DNA from: Catellatospora methionotrophica
GTDB lineage: Bacteria; Actinomycetota; Actinomycetes; Mycobacteriales; Micromonosporaceae
Assembly: GCF_011297335.1 (NCBI RefSeq)
Contig: NZ_JAAOTJ010000010.1
Span: 186,001 to 250,000, forward strand
DNA: 64,000 nt
Reading direction: 5' to 3'
Part shown: piece by piece, positions 33,354 through 42,269 of the stretch
Numbering within the stretch: position 1 is the first letter of the stretch
How the letters are laid out: each line of letters begins with the position of its first letter
Notes under the pieces: generated by a model
The model's database searches: none
Told to the model about the DNA's origin: nothing
The model's input: only the letters and a program-made list of their open reading frames with translations
Made by a program: the position numbers and the translations under genes

Positions 33354-33811
33354 TCACCGCAGGCTGGACCACCCGCCCGGCCTCGGCCGCGGACGTCGAG
33401 ACGGTAGCGGAGCTGCGGGCCGTGGTGCTGCGGGCCGACCTGGAACGGATCGGGCGCTACGACGAGCACCGGGTGCGCCAGCGGCTGCGGGACAAGTTCG
33501 CGGCCGAGCACACGTCGGTGATCGAGGTCGGTGGCGCGTTCGCGGGCTGCGTGACGCTGCGCCCGGCCGAGGACGCCCACTGGCTGGAGAACTTCCTGCT
33601 GGCCCCGCACCTGCACGGCCGCGGCGTCGGCACGGCCGTGCTCACCGGCCTGCTGGCGCGGTGCGACCGCGACGGCGTCGCCGTCCGGCTGATCGTGTTG
33701 CAGGGCAGCCCGGCCCGGCGGCTGTACGAGCGGCACGGCTTCACCGTCGAGGCCGAGGACGCGTACGACGTGTTCATGCTGCGCAAACCGGCCCGCCCGG
33801 ACAGCCCCTGA
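33350..33811 (+). CDS. GNAT-family N-acetyltransferase
   Basis: A 153-residue protein: TRPASAADVETVAELRAVVLRADLERIGRYDEHRVRQRLRDKF, then LENFLLAPHLHGRGVGTAVLTGLLARCDRDGVAVRLIVLQGSPARRLYERHGFTVEAED. All GNAT landmarks are present. It is translationally coupled to the preceding GNAT. Substrate unknown. Confidence 0.9.
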   Translation: MITAGWTTRPASAADVETVAELRAVVLRADLERIGRYDEHRVRQRLRDKFAAEHTSVIEVGGAFAGCVTLRPAEDAHWLENFLLAPHLHGRGVGTAVLTGLLARCDRDGVAVRLIVLQGSPARRLYERHGFTVEAEDAYDVFMLRKPARPDSP

Positions 33812-33862
33812 CCGCGCGAAAACCATGCGGGGCGCGGCGAGGGACGCGGCTACGATGCGCCG

Positions 33863-34678
33863 ATGGAGCAGACCACGCCGCACACCACGGCCACCCTCGC
33901 CGCCGATCTGACCCGACTCGGCCTGGCCCCCGGTGACGTGGTGCTGCTGCACTCGTCCATGAAGAACGTCGGGTTCGTCGCCGGTGGCACGCAGGCCGTC
34001 GTGCAGGCGTTCCTCGACGTGCTCGGCCCCGGCGGCACCCTGGTCGTGCCGACCCACACCCCCGACAACACCGACCCGGCCGTATGGCAGCACCCGCCGG
34101 TCCCCGAATCATGGTGGCCGGTGATCCGCGAGCAGGCCCCCGGCTTCGACCCGGCGTGCACCCCCAGCCGCTGGATGGGTGTGCTCGCCGAGACGGTCCG
34201 CACCTGGCCCGGCGCGAAACGCAGCGGCCATCCGCAGGTCTCCTTCGCCGCGTTCGGCGCGCACGCCGCCGACATCGTCGCCGACCACCCGCTCGACGAC
34301 GCGCTCGGCGAGCGCTCGCCGCTGGGCGCGGTCTACCGGCTCGACGGCAGGGTGCTGCTGCTGGGCTGCGGGCACGACTCGAACACGTCGCTGCACCTGG
34401 CCGAGTGCCGCCAGCAGGAGCCGCCGACGCACCGCACCGGCTCGTCGGTGCGGCGGCCGGACGGCACCAGCCACTGGGTGACCTGGACCGAGGTGGACCC
34501 GGACGAGAGCGACTTCACCCAGGTCGGGGACGCTTTCGAGGCCACCGGCGCGATGCGGGTCGGCCCGGTCGGCGGGGCCACGGCGCGCCTGGCCCGGCAG
34601 CGGGACCTGGTGGACTTCGCGACCGGCTGGATGGCCGCCCACCGGACCGACGTGAACGAATCGACCGATCATTCCTGA
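33863..34678 (+). CDS. AAC(3)-family aminoglycoside N-acetyltransferase-like protein
   Basis: A 271-residue protein with the Antibiotic_NAT signatures: GDVVLLHSSMKNVGFVAGGTQAVVQAFLDVLGPGGTLVVPTHT, SGHPQVSFAAFGAHA and the active-site region SPLGAVYRLDGRVLLLGCGHDSNTSLHLAE. Related enzymes acetylate the 3-amino group of 2-deoxystreptamine, but many chromosomal homologues (YokD-like) have other substrates. It lies just upstream of an ABC exporter and downstream of three GNATs. Confidence 0.88.
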   Translation: MEQTTPHTTATLAADLTRLGLAPGDVVLLHSSMKNVGFVAGGTQAVVQAFLDVLGPGGTLVVPTHTPDNTDPAVWQHPPVPESWWPVIREQAPGFDPACTPSRWMGVLAETVRTWPGAKRSGHPQVSFAAFGAHAADIVADHPLDDALGERSPLGAVYRLDGRVLLLGCGHDSNTSLHLAECRQQEPPTHRTGSSVRRPDGTSHWVTWTEVDPDESDFTQVGDAFEATGAMRVGPVGGATARLARQRDLVDFATGWMAAHRTDVNESTDHS

Positions 34679-34729
34679 TCGGGCATAACTTTTCCCCAGG
34701 CCGCCGGTGGGAGGCGGCTCAGGGGAGGA

Positions 34730-36670
34730 ATGCCTGTGTCCGCACCGTCCGAAGCCGCCACCGTGACCGCTACCGTGGCCGCCGCCGAACCGACGTCCGC
34801 CGTCGACTCCGTGCTGCCGAAGATGCGCACGATGTGGTGGGAGGAGGGCCTGCGGGCCCGCGCCGACGCCGGGTTGCGCACGCTCGCGCAGGCCCTGCCG
34901 CGCCTGGTCGGCACCGCGCTGCGCATCGCCTGGCGCGCCGACCGGGCCCGCACCGCGATCGTGCTGTCCTGCACCGTGCTGGCCGGGGTGATGTCGACCG
35001 CGGGGCTGCTCGCCACGCAGCAGGTGCTGGTCGGCCTGTTCTCCGCCGCACCGACGCCCGACCGGGTCGCCACGGCGCTGCCCGCGCTGGTCGTGCTGGC
35101 CGGGGCCGCGGCGGTGCGCGCGGGCATGGGCATCGCCACCGGGTACGCCCTCAACGGGCTGACGCCGCGGGTGGACCGGGAGGTGCAGCGGCGGCTGTTC
35201 GAGGCGACGACGGCGGTGCGGCTGGACGCGTTCGACGAGGACGCGTTCGCCGACGACATGGAGCGGGCCGCGCGCGGCATGGATTCGGTGATCCGCCTGG
35301 TCAACGCGATGATGGCGCTGGCCGCGGGCACGATCGGGGTGCTCGCGGTGGCGGTGGCGCTGGTCGTGGTGCATCCGCTGCTGCTGGGCGCGATGCTGGT
35401 CGCCACGGTGCCCAACGCGTGGGCGGCGCTGAAGACCGGGCACCTGGAGTACCGGACGTATCTGGCCGGGTCGGTGCGGCGGCGGCGGATGTGGATCCTC
35501 AACCGGCTGATGGCCGACCGGCTGACCGCCGCTGAGCTGCGCGCGTACGGGCTGCGCGGTTTCCTGCTCGGCCAGTACGACACGGTCATGGAGACCGAGA
35601 CGCGCATCCAGCTCGACCTGGCGCGGCGGGTCACCACGACCAACGCGCTCGGCGCGATGGCGGGCGGCGTCGCGGGGGGCGCGGTGTACGGGTTGCTGGG
35701 CTGGCTGCTGCTGGACGGCGCCATCCCGCTGGCGGCCGCGGCGACCGCCGTGATAGCCCTGCAGGCGGCCCGGCACTCGCTGGCCACGGTGACCTACCAG
35801 GTGGACGCGCTGTACATGGAGGGGCGGCACTTCGACGACTACACCGGGTTCATGGCGCGGGCCAGGGCGCACGTGCCCGCCACGGACGGCACCCTGCCCG
35901 CGGCGGAGCTGGAGGAGCTGCGGGTCGAGGCGGTCAGCCTGAGCTATCCCGACCGGGCGGCCCCCGCGGTCGACGGAGTGTCGCTGGTGGTGCGGGCGGG
36001 TCAGACGGTGGCGTTCGTGGGCGAGAACGGCTCCGGCAAGACGACCCTGGCCGCGATCATCGCCGCGCTGCGCGAGCCGTCGGGAGGCACCGTGTCCTGG
36101 AATGGCGTGCCGTTCGCCGAACTGGACGCCGACCAGCTGCGCGCCCGGATCACGGTGGTGTCGCAGGACTACTGGAAGTGGCCGTTCACCGCCGAGGTGA
36201 ACATCCGCCTGGGCGAGGCGGGCGCGCCGGTGTCCCACGAGCGGGTCGAGGCGGCGGCGAGCCGCGCCGTGGCCCACGACATGATCATGCAGTTGCCGTT
36301 CGGGTACGACACCCTGCTGGACCGTACGTTCGCCGACGGGCAGGACCTGTCCGGCGGGCAATGGCAGCGCATCACCGCCGCGCGCGGCTTCCTGCGCGAC
36401 GCGGACCTGCTCATCATGGACGAGCCGTCCTCGGCCCTGGACCCGCGTGCCGAGGACGCCCTGTTCCAGGCGATCCGGGACCGGCAGGGGCGGCGGACCA
36501 CCATCCTGATCACGCACCGGCTGGCCAACGTCCGCCACGCCGACGCCATCCACGTGCTGCACGAGGGCCGCCTGGTGCAGTCGGGCCGCCACGACGAGCT
36601 GATGGCGGCCGGCGGCCGGTACGCGGAGCTGTTCACGATCCAGGCCCACGGTTACCTGGCCGCCGACTGA
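34730..36670 (+). CDS. ABC exporter, fused transmembrane and ATPase domains
   Basis: A 646-residue type IV ABC half-transporter. Six predicted helices span about 55-350. The ATPase has Walker A VGENGSGKTTLAAII, Q-loop VVSQDYWKWPF, signature LSGGQWQRITAARG, Walker B LLIMDEPSSALDPRAED and H-loop LITHRLANV. A homodimer would export a hydrophobic substrate or peptide. GGGGAGGA abuts the ATG at 34730, so translation may start at the GTG at 34736. It lies 51 bp after the AAC(3)-like gene. Confidence 0.9.
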   Translation: MPVSAPSEAATVTATVAAAEPTSAVDSVLPKMRTMWWEEGLRARADAGLRTLAQALPRLVGTALRIAWRADRARTAIVLSCTVLAGVMSTAGLLATQQVLVGLFSAAPTPDRVATALPALVVLAGAAAVRAGMGIATGYALNGLTPRVDREVQRRLFEATTAVRLDAFDEDAFADDMERAARGMDSVIRLVNAMMALAAGTIGVLAVAVALVVVHPLLLGAMLVATVPNAWAALKTGHLEYRTYLAGSVRRRRMWILNRLMADRLTAAELRAYGLRGFLLGQYDTVMETETRIQLDLARRVTTTNALGAMAGGVAGGAVYGLLGWLLLDGAIPLAAAATAVIALQAARHSLATVTYQVDALYMEGRHFDDYTGFMARARAHVPATDGTLPAAELEELRVEAVSLSYPDRAAPAVDGVSLVVRAGQTVAFVGENGSGKTTLAAIIAALREPSGGTVSWNGVPFAELDADQLRARITVVSQDYWKWPFTAEVNIRLGEAGAPVSHERVEAAASRAVAHDMIMQLPFGYDTLLDRTFADGQDLSGGQWQRITAARGFLRDADLLIMDEPSSALDPRAEDALFQAIRDRQGRRTTILITHRLANVRHADAIHVLHEGRLVQSGRHDELMAAGGRYAELFTIQAHGYLAAD

Positions 36671-36690
36671 TCTGCTCATATCATGGCAAG

Positions 36691-37614
36691 GTGGGCGAGG
36701 TTCCGGAGGAGACCGTACGCGAGCTGTACACGGCCCTGCCCGAGGAGTTCACGGCCGCCCGGGACGCGGCGGCCGCCGAGGCCCGCGCCGCCGGTCACGC
36801 GGCACAGGCCACCGCCATCAAGCGGCTGCGTCGCCCGACCGTCGCCGCGTGGCTGGTCAACCTGCTGGCCCACCGCGCCCCGGACCGCATCGCGGAGCTG
36901 ACCGCGCTGGCCGACGCCCTGCGCGCCGCCCAGCGGCAGCTGCGCGGCGCTGACCTGCGCACGCTGACCGTGCAGCGGCGCGAGCTGCTGTCTGCCCTGG
37001 CCGCCCAGGCCGCCGACCTGGCGGTGCGGGCGCAACCGGCGCTGAGCCCGGCGAAGCTGCCGATGACCGAGGTCGAGCAGACGCTCGCCGCGGCGCTGGC
37101 CGACGACGAGGTGGCCGCACAGGTCCGGGCAGGCACGGTCGTCAAAGCCGTGTCGTACACCGGCTTCGGCGCGCCGCCGCCGCCCGGCGACGAACCCGAC
37201 GACAATGAACCGTCCGTGAGCACCCGCGACCGGGCAGCACGTGCACCCGCGCGCAGGGCCGCGCCCGCACGCCGGCCCGCGCCGACACCACCGTCCCGCC
37301 CGGCGCCGCCGCCCCGTCCGGCCACGCCGACGGTGCCGGTCGGGATGCGGCGGGAGCTGGCGGCGGCGCGTGAGGCCGAGCAGGGGGCGCGTGCCGAGGC
37401 CGACCGGGCACGGGCCGCCGAGGCGTCGGCTGAGGACGAGCTGACCCAGCTCAGGGACGCGATGGCGGCGCTGGAGGAGCGGCGGGCGCTGCTGCGGCAG
37501 GAGGCGAACGGGCGGCGGGCGGCCCGTACGGCGGCGGAACGCGCGCTGGCCGCGGCCGTACGCCGCACCGCGAAGGCGCAGGCGGCGATCGACGCCCGGA
37601 CCGCCGAGGTTTGA
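36691..37614 (+). CDS. Ala/Arg/Pro-rich coiled-coil hypothetical protein
   Basis: A 307-residue protein. The N-terminal half is a conserved-looking helical domain (VRELYTALPEEFTAARDAAAAEARAAGHA, KRLRRPTVAAWLVNLLAHRAPDRI). A Pro/Arg/Ala linker (about 175-215) precedes a C-terminal coiled coil rich in Ala, Arg and Glu (about 215-305). No enzymatic motif is seen. The positively charged linker could bind nucleic acid, which is speculation. The GTG start lies 20 bp after the ABC transporter stop. Confidence 0.7.
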   Translation: MGEVPEETVRELYTALPEEFTAARDAAAAEARAAGHAAQATAIKRLRRPTVAAWLVNLLAHRAPDRIAELTALADALRAAQRQLRGADLRTLTVQRRELLSALAAQAADLAVRAQPALSPAKLPMTEVEQTLAAALADDEVAAQVRAGTVVKAVSYTGFGAPPPPGDEPDDNEPSVSTRDRAARAPARRAAPARRPAPTPPSRPAPPPRPATPTVPVGMRRELAAAREAEQGARAEADRARAAEASAEDELTQLRDAMAALEERRALLRQEANGRRAARTAAERALAAAVRRTAKAQAAIDARTAEV

Positions 37615-37660
37615 CGGCGGCCCCGCCGGGGCCGGTGCGACACAGCAGGAGGAGCGGACG

Positions 37661-38044
37661 ATGTTCGGCAGGACGCGAGCGTTCTCGGGGTTCTCGGTCG
37701 ACGACACCGACCGGGCCAGGCGGTTCTACGGCGAGACGCTGGGTCTGGAGGTCACCGACGTCGGGGGCGGCATGCTGCGGCTGGAGCTGGCCGGGGGCGG
37801 CCAGGTGCTGATCTATCCGAAGCCCGATCACGAGCCCGCGACGTACACCATCCTGAACTTCCCGGTGACGCACCTGGAGGCCGCGATGGGGGAGCTGCGG
37901 GAACGCGGCGTCGCGTTCGAGCAGTACGACACCGCCGACCTGAAGACCGACGGCACCGGTGTGTCCGATGCGGACACCGGCCCGCGGATCGCCTGGTTCC
38001 GGGACCCGGCGGGCAACATCCTGTCCGTGCTCGAAGAGGACTGA
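37661..38044 (+). CDS. VOC-family (glyoxalase-like) protein
   Basis: A 127-residue protein: FSGFSVDDTDRARRFYGETLGLEVTDVGGGMLRLELAGG, then FPVTHLEAAMGELRERGVAFEQYD and IAWFRDPAGNILSVLEED, the usual two-module VOC fold with C-terminal metal-binding Glu equivalent in NILSVLEE. GGAGG lies 8 nt upstream. Substrate unknown. Confidence 0.9.
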   Translation: MFGRTRAFSGFSVDDTDRARRFYGETLGLEVTDVGGGMLRLELAGGGQVLIYPKPDHEPATYTILNFPVTHLEAAMGELRERGVAFEQYDTADLKTDGTGVSDADTGPRIAWFRDPAGNILSVLEED

Positions 38045-38125
38045 CCGACCCCTGGCGCGGCCCCGGCGCGGGCCACTACGGTGACGGCCCAGGACGTGTC
38101 CGCGTGCGGCAGACGGGGGAAGCGC

Positions 38126-39745
38126 ATGGCCCGGCGTTCGATCGTGGGCGGGCTCGTCCTCGCGCTGCTGTTGCCGCTGGCCGCGTGTACGGGCGGCGGC
38201 AGCCGGGGCGACGGCGCGCAGGTCGCGCTGTCACCCGAGCAGACCGCCGCCGCACTGGCCTCGCCCGATCCGGCGCAGCGCCGCCGCGGTGCCTGGTCGC
38301 TGCTGGCCAACCTGGGCGTCGCGGTCTACACGCCGACGGGGGAGCAGGTGCTCGCCGGGGTCCGGCCGGGCGCCGACGGGGTGTACGTGCTGGACTCGCA
38401 GGTCGAGACGCTGGCCGAGATGGCGGGCACGGCCCGTGAGCCGATGCTGGCGTTCACCGGGCGGCTGTCGGCGCTGGGCGTGCGGCGGGAGCCAGCCGCG
38501 CTGCTGGAGCTGTACCGGACGGCGTACTGGCAGGGGCGGACGTGGTGGCTGGTGCGGCTGCTGCAGGCCCGCAAGGTGGACTTCTCCGGCGACGGCGAGC
38601 TCGGGCCGTCGGTGGACGCGCTGTCGGAGTGGCTGATGCTGCTGGACGCGTTCGTGATCCCGGACGCGGGGGCGCGGGTGCCCGCGCGCGCGCCGATGGG
38701 CTCCGGGCAGCGGCCCGCGCCGGACACGGCCGGGTGGGGGCTGGCGTACGCCGCCGGTGGCCGGGAGCTGTCCCTGGGCAGTGCGCCCGCGACGGCGTAC
38801 GCCCAGGCGTTGTTGTCCTGGCAGGACGTGCGGATCAGGCTGTCGCCGCAGACCGCGCGCCTGACCCAGGGTCCGGGCGGGCCCGGTGACGCCGTGGACG
38901 TGGTCGCCACCGTGGACGTGGTCCAGGGCGCGCCGAAGTTCGGGGCGCGGCCGCTGCTGACGGCGGACGCCGCCCCCGGCGTGGTGGACCTGGCCTGGTT
39001 GCCGCCCGCGCAGCTGGCCGGGCACGTGGAGCTGGGCGACGGCGGATTCGCACCGCGGCGCGTGGTGACCGACGCGGCGGGCCGGGCGACGCTGCGGATG
39101 CGGGCGACGGCCGATCCGGGCGCGCCGGCCGATCCCGAGCGGGCGGTGACCGGGGTGCTGCAGGCCGTGCCGACGGACAACCTGCGGCTGTTCCGGGCGG
39201 CCTTCTCCGGCGCGCCGGAAGCGCTGGCCGACTTCCTCGCGCCGATGCCGCGGACCGTGGGGCGGCTTCCGGTGACCGTCGCCTGGCACGGCAGGGAGGA
39301 CTGCGCGACGTTCACCGACGGCGAGTGGAGCGGCACCGCGACGGTGTCGGGCGCGGTGCGGGTGGGCGGCGCGACGGTGCGGCCGGTCGGCGGCCAGGTC
39401 ACCTTCCGCCTGGTCGTCTCGGGCGGCAACGTGATCGACGGCGAGGTGGGTCAGGTCGTCGAGCTGTCCGGCGGCCGGGTCACGGCGACGCTGGACGGCA
39501 CGGCCCGACCGGCGGGCGGCCCGGCCGCCGCGACGTTCGCCCACACCGGGGGCACCCTGGAGTGGGCCGTCGGCGACCGTCCGGTCACGACGGCGAAGCT
39601 GGCGGTCGAGGGGCGGTTCACGCCGCGGGCCGGTGACTGCGCGACGCTGTCGGGTGACCTGGCGCTGTCGGTCCGTGGCACGCGGGTGGCCGACGGCATC
39701 GCCGGATCCCTCACCGCGCAGTTCACGGCCACCAGCGCGGGCTGA
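38126..39745 (+). CDS. Large secreted lipoprotein of unknown function
   Basis: A 539-residue protein. A lipoprotein signal ends in the lipobox LAAC (LALLLPLAACTGG), so the mature protein is probably membrane-anchored outside the cell. The N-terminal third is helical and Trp-rich (YRTAYWQGRTWWLVRLLQARKVDF); the C-terminal two thirds look beta-rich, with repeated Val/Thr/Gly strands (TVSGAVRVGGATVRPVGGQVTFRLVV). I recognise no catalytic motif. Confidence 0.82.
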   Translation: MARRSIVGGLVLALLLPLAACTGGGSRGDGAQVALSPEQTAAALASPDPAQRRRGAWSLLANLGVAVYTPTGEQVLAGVRPGADGVYVLDSQVETLAEMAGTAREPMLAFTGRLSALGVRREPAALLELYRTAYWQGRTWWLVRLLQARKVDFSGDGELGPSVDALSEWLMLLDAFVIPDAGARVPARAPMGSGQRPAPDTAGWGLAYAAGGRELSLGSAPATAYAQALLSWQDVRIRLSPQTARLTQGPGGPGDAVDVVATVDVVQGAPKFGARPLLTADAAPGVVDLAWLPPAQLAGHVELGDGGFAPRRVVTDAAGRATLRMRATADPGAPADPERAVTGVLQAVPTDNLRLFRAAFSGAPEALADFLAPMPRTVGRLPVTVAWHGREDCATFTDGEWSGTATVSGAVRVGGATVRPVGGQVTFRLVVSGGNVIDGEVGQVVELSGGRVTATLDGTARPAGGPAAATFAHTGGTLEWAVGDRPVTTAKLAVEGRFTPRAGDCATLSGDLALSVRGTRVADGIAGSLTAQFTATSAG

Positions 39746-39797
39746 GGCGCACACGGCCCGCCCGACCGGTAACATCCGATGTGGACGGCGTTCGAAC

Positions 39798-39815
39798 GTG
39801 TGTTCTAAAACACAC
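39798..39815. promoter_or_regulatory. Palindromic operator upstream of globin operon
   Basis: GTGTGTT-CTAA-AACACAC is a perfect inverted repeat centred about 35 bp upstream of the -35 box of the globin promoter. The position suits an activator or upstream repressor. The regulator is not identified. Confidence 0.55.
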
Positions 39816-39838
39816 ACCGTGTATTTGTCGACTACTGG

Positions 39839-39867
39839 TTGACACCAAAGTGATGCATCTATATATC
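39839..39867 (+). promoter_or_regulatory. Sigma70-type promoter of globin operon
   Basis: TTGACA at 39839-39844, a 17-nt spacer and TATATC at 39862-39867. The stretch is markedly more AT-rich than the neighbourhood. Transcription would start near 39874, leaving about 150 nt of 5' UTR. Confidence 0.6.
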
Positions 39868-39883
39868 CTGCTAGTGCGCGGAT

Positions 39884-39925
39884 AACCAGTGGTTTGATTG
39901 GCGGCCTTCGGGCAAACCGCTGGTT
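39884..39925 (+). promoter_or_regulatory. Hairpin in the probable 5' UTR of the globin operon
   Basis: AACCAGTGGTTTG (39884-39896) pairs with CAAACCGCTGGTT (39913-39925) with one wobble and a 16-nt loop. It lies about 10 nt after the predicted transcription start and 100 nt before the first start codon. It could be a cis-acting RNA element or a DNA operator; a third copy of ACTGGTT sits at 39834. Confidence 0.5.
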
Positions 39926-40023
39926 GTGCCGGTGTGCTCCACCACGTCCCGAACCGGGTGCGGGCCCGGACCGGGCGACCGCCGGCTCCGCGTTGCTCAC
40001 CACTGCGATGACGGAGGCGCGAC

Positions 40024-40422
40024 ATGTCAGACAGTCCCGGAGCGACCACCACGGTCAGCAGCGCATACGACCTCATCGGCGGCGCGCCGTCGGTGCGCGA
40101 GGCGGTTGACCGGCTCTACACCTACCTGCTCGCCGACGAGCAGCTCGCCGACTACTTCGACGGGATCGACCTGCCCAAACTCAAGGGCCACATGGTCATG
40201 CTGCTCACCCACGTGCTCGGCGGCCCCACCGGCTACCCGGTGGAGAACCTCGGCCCCGCGCACGCCCGGCTGAACATCAGCGTGGCGCACTACGAGCGCG
40301 TCGCACAGTACGCCGCCGGAGTGCTGTTCGAACTGCACGCCCCGATGGACGTCATCCTCCAGGTGGGACAGGTGCTGGCCAGTGTGCAGCCCCTGATCGT
40401 CGCCGCACCGGCGGCGGCCTGA
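40024..40422 (+). CDS. glbN: Group I truncated haemoglobin
   Basis: A 132-residue 2-on-2 globin: SAYDLIGGAPSVREAVDRLYTYLLADEQLADYFDGIDLPKLKGHMVMLLTHVLGGPTGYP. The proximal His is probably His80 in GPAHARLNIS. Trunc. haemoglobins of this group bind O2 and detoxify NO. It starts an operon; the flavohaemoglobin gene begins 2 bp after its stop. Confidence 0.92.
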   Translation: MSDSPGATTTVSSAYDLIGGAPSVREAVDRLYTYLLADEQLADYFDGIDLPKLKGHMVMLLTHVLGGPTGYPVENLGPAHARLNISVAHYERVAQYAAGVLFELHAPMDVILQVGQVLASVQPLIVAAPAAA

Positions 40423-40424
40423 GG

Positions 40425-41585
40425 ATGGACGCCCACCGCCTGCAGCGCAGCTTCGCCGTCGTGACCGCGCACGGCGACCGAGCCGCCCAGCACTTCTACG
40501 CCTTCCTGTTCGTGGCGTATCCCGAGCTGCGCGACCTGTTCCCGGTGTCCATGGCCGGCCAGCGGGACCGGCTGCTGCAGGCGCTCGGGCACGTCGTGTC
40601 GCACGTCGACCGGCTCGACCAGGCCACGCCCTACATCGAGGGCCTGGGCCGCGACCACCGCCGGTTCTCGGTGGTCGCGGCGCACTACACACAGGTCGGG
40701 CAGGCCCTGCTCGCCACCCTGGAGCACTTCCTGGGCGACGAGTGGACCGACGACCTGGCCGCGTCGTGGTCGGCGGCGTACGACCTCGTGTCGGGCACCA
40801 TGCTGCGGGCGGCCGAGCACGCCGCCCGCAGCCAGCCCGCCTGGTGGACCGCGGAGGTGCTCGAACACGAACGCCGCGGCCCGAACCTGGCGGTGTTCAC
40901 CGTGCGCCCCGACATGCCGCTGACCTACCGTCCCGGACAGTCGGTGAGCGTCGAATGCCCGCTGCGGCCACGGGTCTGGCGCTTCCTGTCCCCGGCCAAC
41001 ACCCCGCGCGCCGACGGCACCATCGAATTCCACGTCCGCGCCCAGCCCGGCGGCGAACTCAGCCCCGCCCTGGTCCACCAGCTGCGCGAGGGCGACCAGG
41101 TGCGGCTGGGCGCGCCGGTCGGCAGGCGGCTCACCCTCACCCCGGGCGGCGGGCGCGACCTGCTGCTGATCGCCGCCGGCACCGGACTGGCCCCGCTGCG
41201 GGCCCTGGTCGAGCAGGTCGAGGTCGAGACCGCCGCGGGCGTGCCGCCCCGGTCCGTGCAGCTGTTCGCGGGCGCGCGAAACGTCGGCGACCTCTACGAC
41301 CTGCCGACCCTGCGCGGCCTGGAGGCCGCGCACCGCTGGCTGAGCGTGCTCGCCGTGACACCGGAGGAGCGCGGCGGCGACGACGTGCTCGGCGCGGCGC
41401 TGCGCACCTTCCGGTTGCCCGAGCGCGAGGTGTACGTGTGCGGCCCGCCCGCCCTGGTCGGGCAGGCCCGCGGCGCGCTCGCCGCGGCGGGAGTGCCCGT
41501 CGCGCAGATCCATCTGGAGGACAACGACGGCGGGACCTACCTGCCGTCCCCGGCGCCCGCGGCGAGCACCGCCGCGGCCCGATGA
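40425..41585 (+). CDS. hmp: Flavohaemoglobin-type NO dioxygenase
   Basis: A 386-residue fusion. Residues about 1-135 are a globin (FYAFLFVAYPELRDLFP; probable proximal His78 in GRDHRRFSVV). Residues about 140-375 are an FAD/NAD reductase (YRPGQSVSVECPLRPRVWRFLSPANTP; LLLIAAGTGLAPLRALVEQV; VYVCGPPALVGQARGAL). The flavin site reads WRFLSPA where Hmp often has RxYS. It would oxidise NO to nitrate using O2 and NAD(P)H. Coupled to the truncated haemoglobin gene. Confidence 0.9.
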   Translation: MDAHRLQRSFAVVTAHGDRAAQHFYAFLFVAYPELRDLFPVSMAGQRDRLLQALGHVVSHVDRLDQATPYIEGLGRDHRRFSVVAAHYTQVGQALLATLEHFLGDEWTDDLAASWSAAYDLVSGTMLRAAEHAARSQPAWWTAEVLEHERRGPNLAVFTVRPDMPLTYRPGQSVSVECPLRPRVWRFLSPANTPRADGTIEFHVRAQPGGELSPALVHQLREGDQVRLGAPVGRRLTLTPGGGRDLLLIAAGTGLAPLRALVEQVEVETAAGVPPRSVQLFAGARNVGDLYDLPTLRGLEAAHRWLSVLAVTPEERGGDDVLGAALRTFRLPEREVYVCGPPALVGQARGALAAAGVPVAQIHLEDNDGGTYLPSPAPAASTAAAR

Positions 41586-41603
41586 CCTGACACAGGGGGA
41601 GCA

Positions 41604-42227
41604 GTGACCACAGTCAGCGCGTACGAGCAGCCGGACCTGCGCAAGCGGGTGCCGCACACGCCCGAGTCGATCGTCCGCCACCACCTGCCCGACGCCAGTG
41701 GACGGCGGCGCGGCTACGACAAGGAGGCCGTCGACCGGCTGCGGCGCACCCTGGCCGAGGACGTCGACGCGCTCAACGCCTACATCGTCGCCCAGCAGGC
41801 CGAACTGGACCGGGTCAAGCGGCTCGGCGACCGGCTGCAGCCCGTCGACCCGGCGGTACGGGCCCGGCAGGTCGCCGCCGAGGCGGTCACCCTGACCGCC
41901 CGCGCCCAGGCTCAGGCCGACACCGTGATCGCCGCCGCGCAGCAGCAGAGCCGCCTGATCGTGGAGAGCGCGGAGAAGCAGGCCACCCACATCCTGGACG
42001 CCGCCCGCCGCGACGCGGACCGGGCCGCGGCCAGCTACCGTGCGTCGGCCGGGGGCGCGTACAGCCCCGACCTGGAACGCCAGGCACGCGACGTGGCCAT
42101 GCTGGCGACCTGCCTGCGCTCGCTGGAGGCGGCCCGGTCGAACCTGCCCGCGATCGAGGCCCAGTTCGACGCGGTGATCATGGCGTTCGCGCACCAGCTC
42201 CAGCACCTGACGCCGTCACCCGACTGA
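41604..42227 (+). CDS. DivIVA-like coiled-coil protein
   Basis: A 207-residue helical protein. The segment RGYDKEAVDRLRRTLAEDVDALNAYI resembles the DivIVA/GYxxxxVD membrane-curvature motif. A long Ala/Gln/Arg coiled coil follows (about 60-150). The C-terminus has RQARDVAMLATCLRSLEAARSNLPAIEAQFDAVIMAFAHQL. DivIVA proteins organise polar growth and septa in actinomycetes; this shorter relative could be a localisation factor. The GTG start has GGGGGAG upstream. It is the third gene of the globin operon. Confidence 0.75.
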   Translation: MTTVSAYEQPDLRKRVPHTPESIVRHHLPDASGRRRGYDKEAVDRLRRTLAEDVDALNAYIVAQQAELDRVKRLGDRLQPVDPAVRARQVAAEAVTLTARAQAQADTVIAAAQQQSRLIVESAEKQATHILDAARRDADRAAASYRASAGGAYSPDLERQARDVAMLATCLRSLEAARSNLPAIEAQFDAVIMAFAHQLQHLTPSPD

Positions 42228-42269
42228 GCGACACACCGCCGCTGTCGTCGTGTCCAAAATGGAGTGAAC

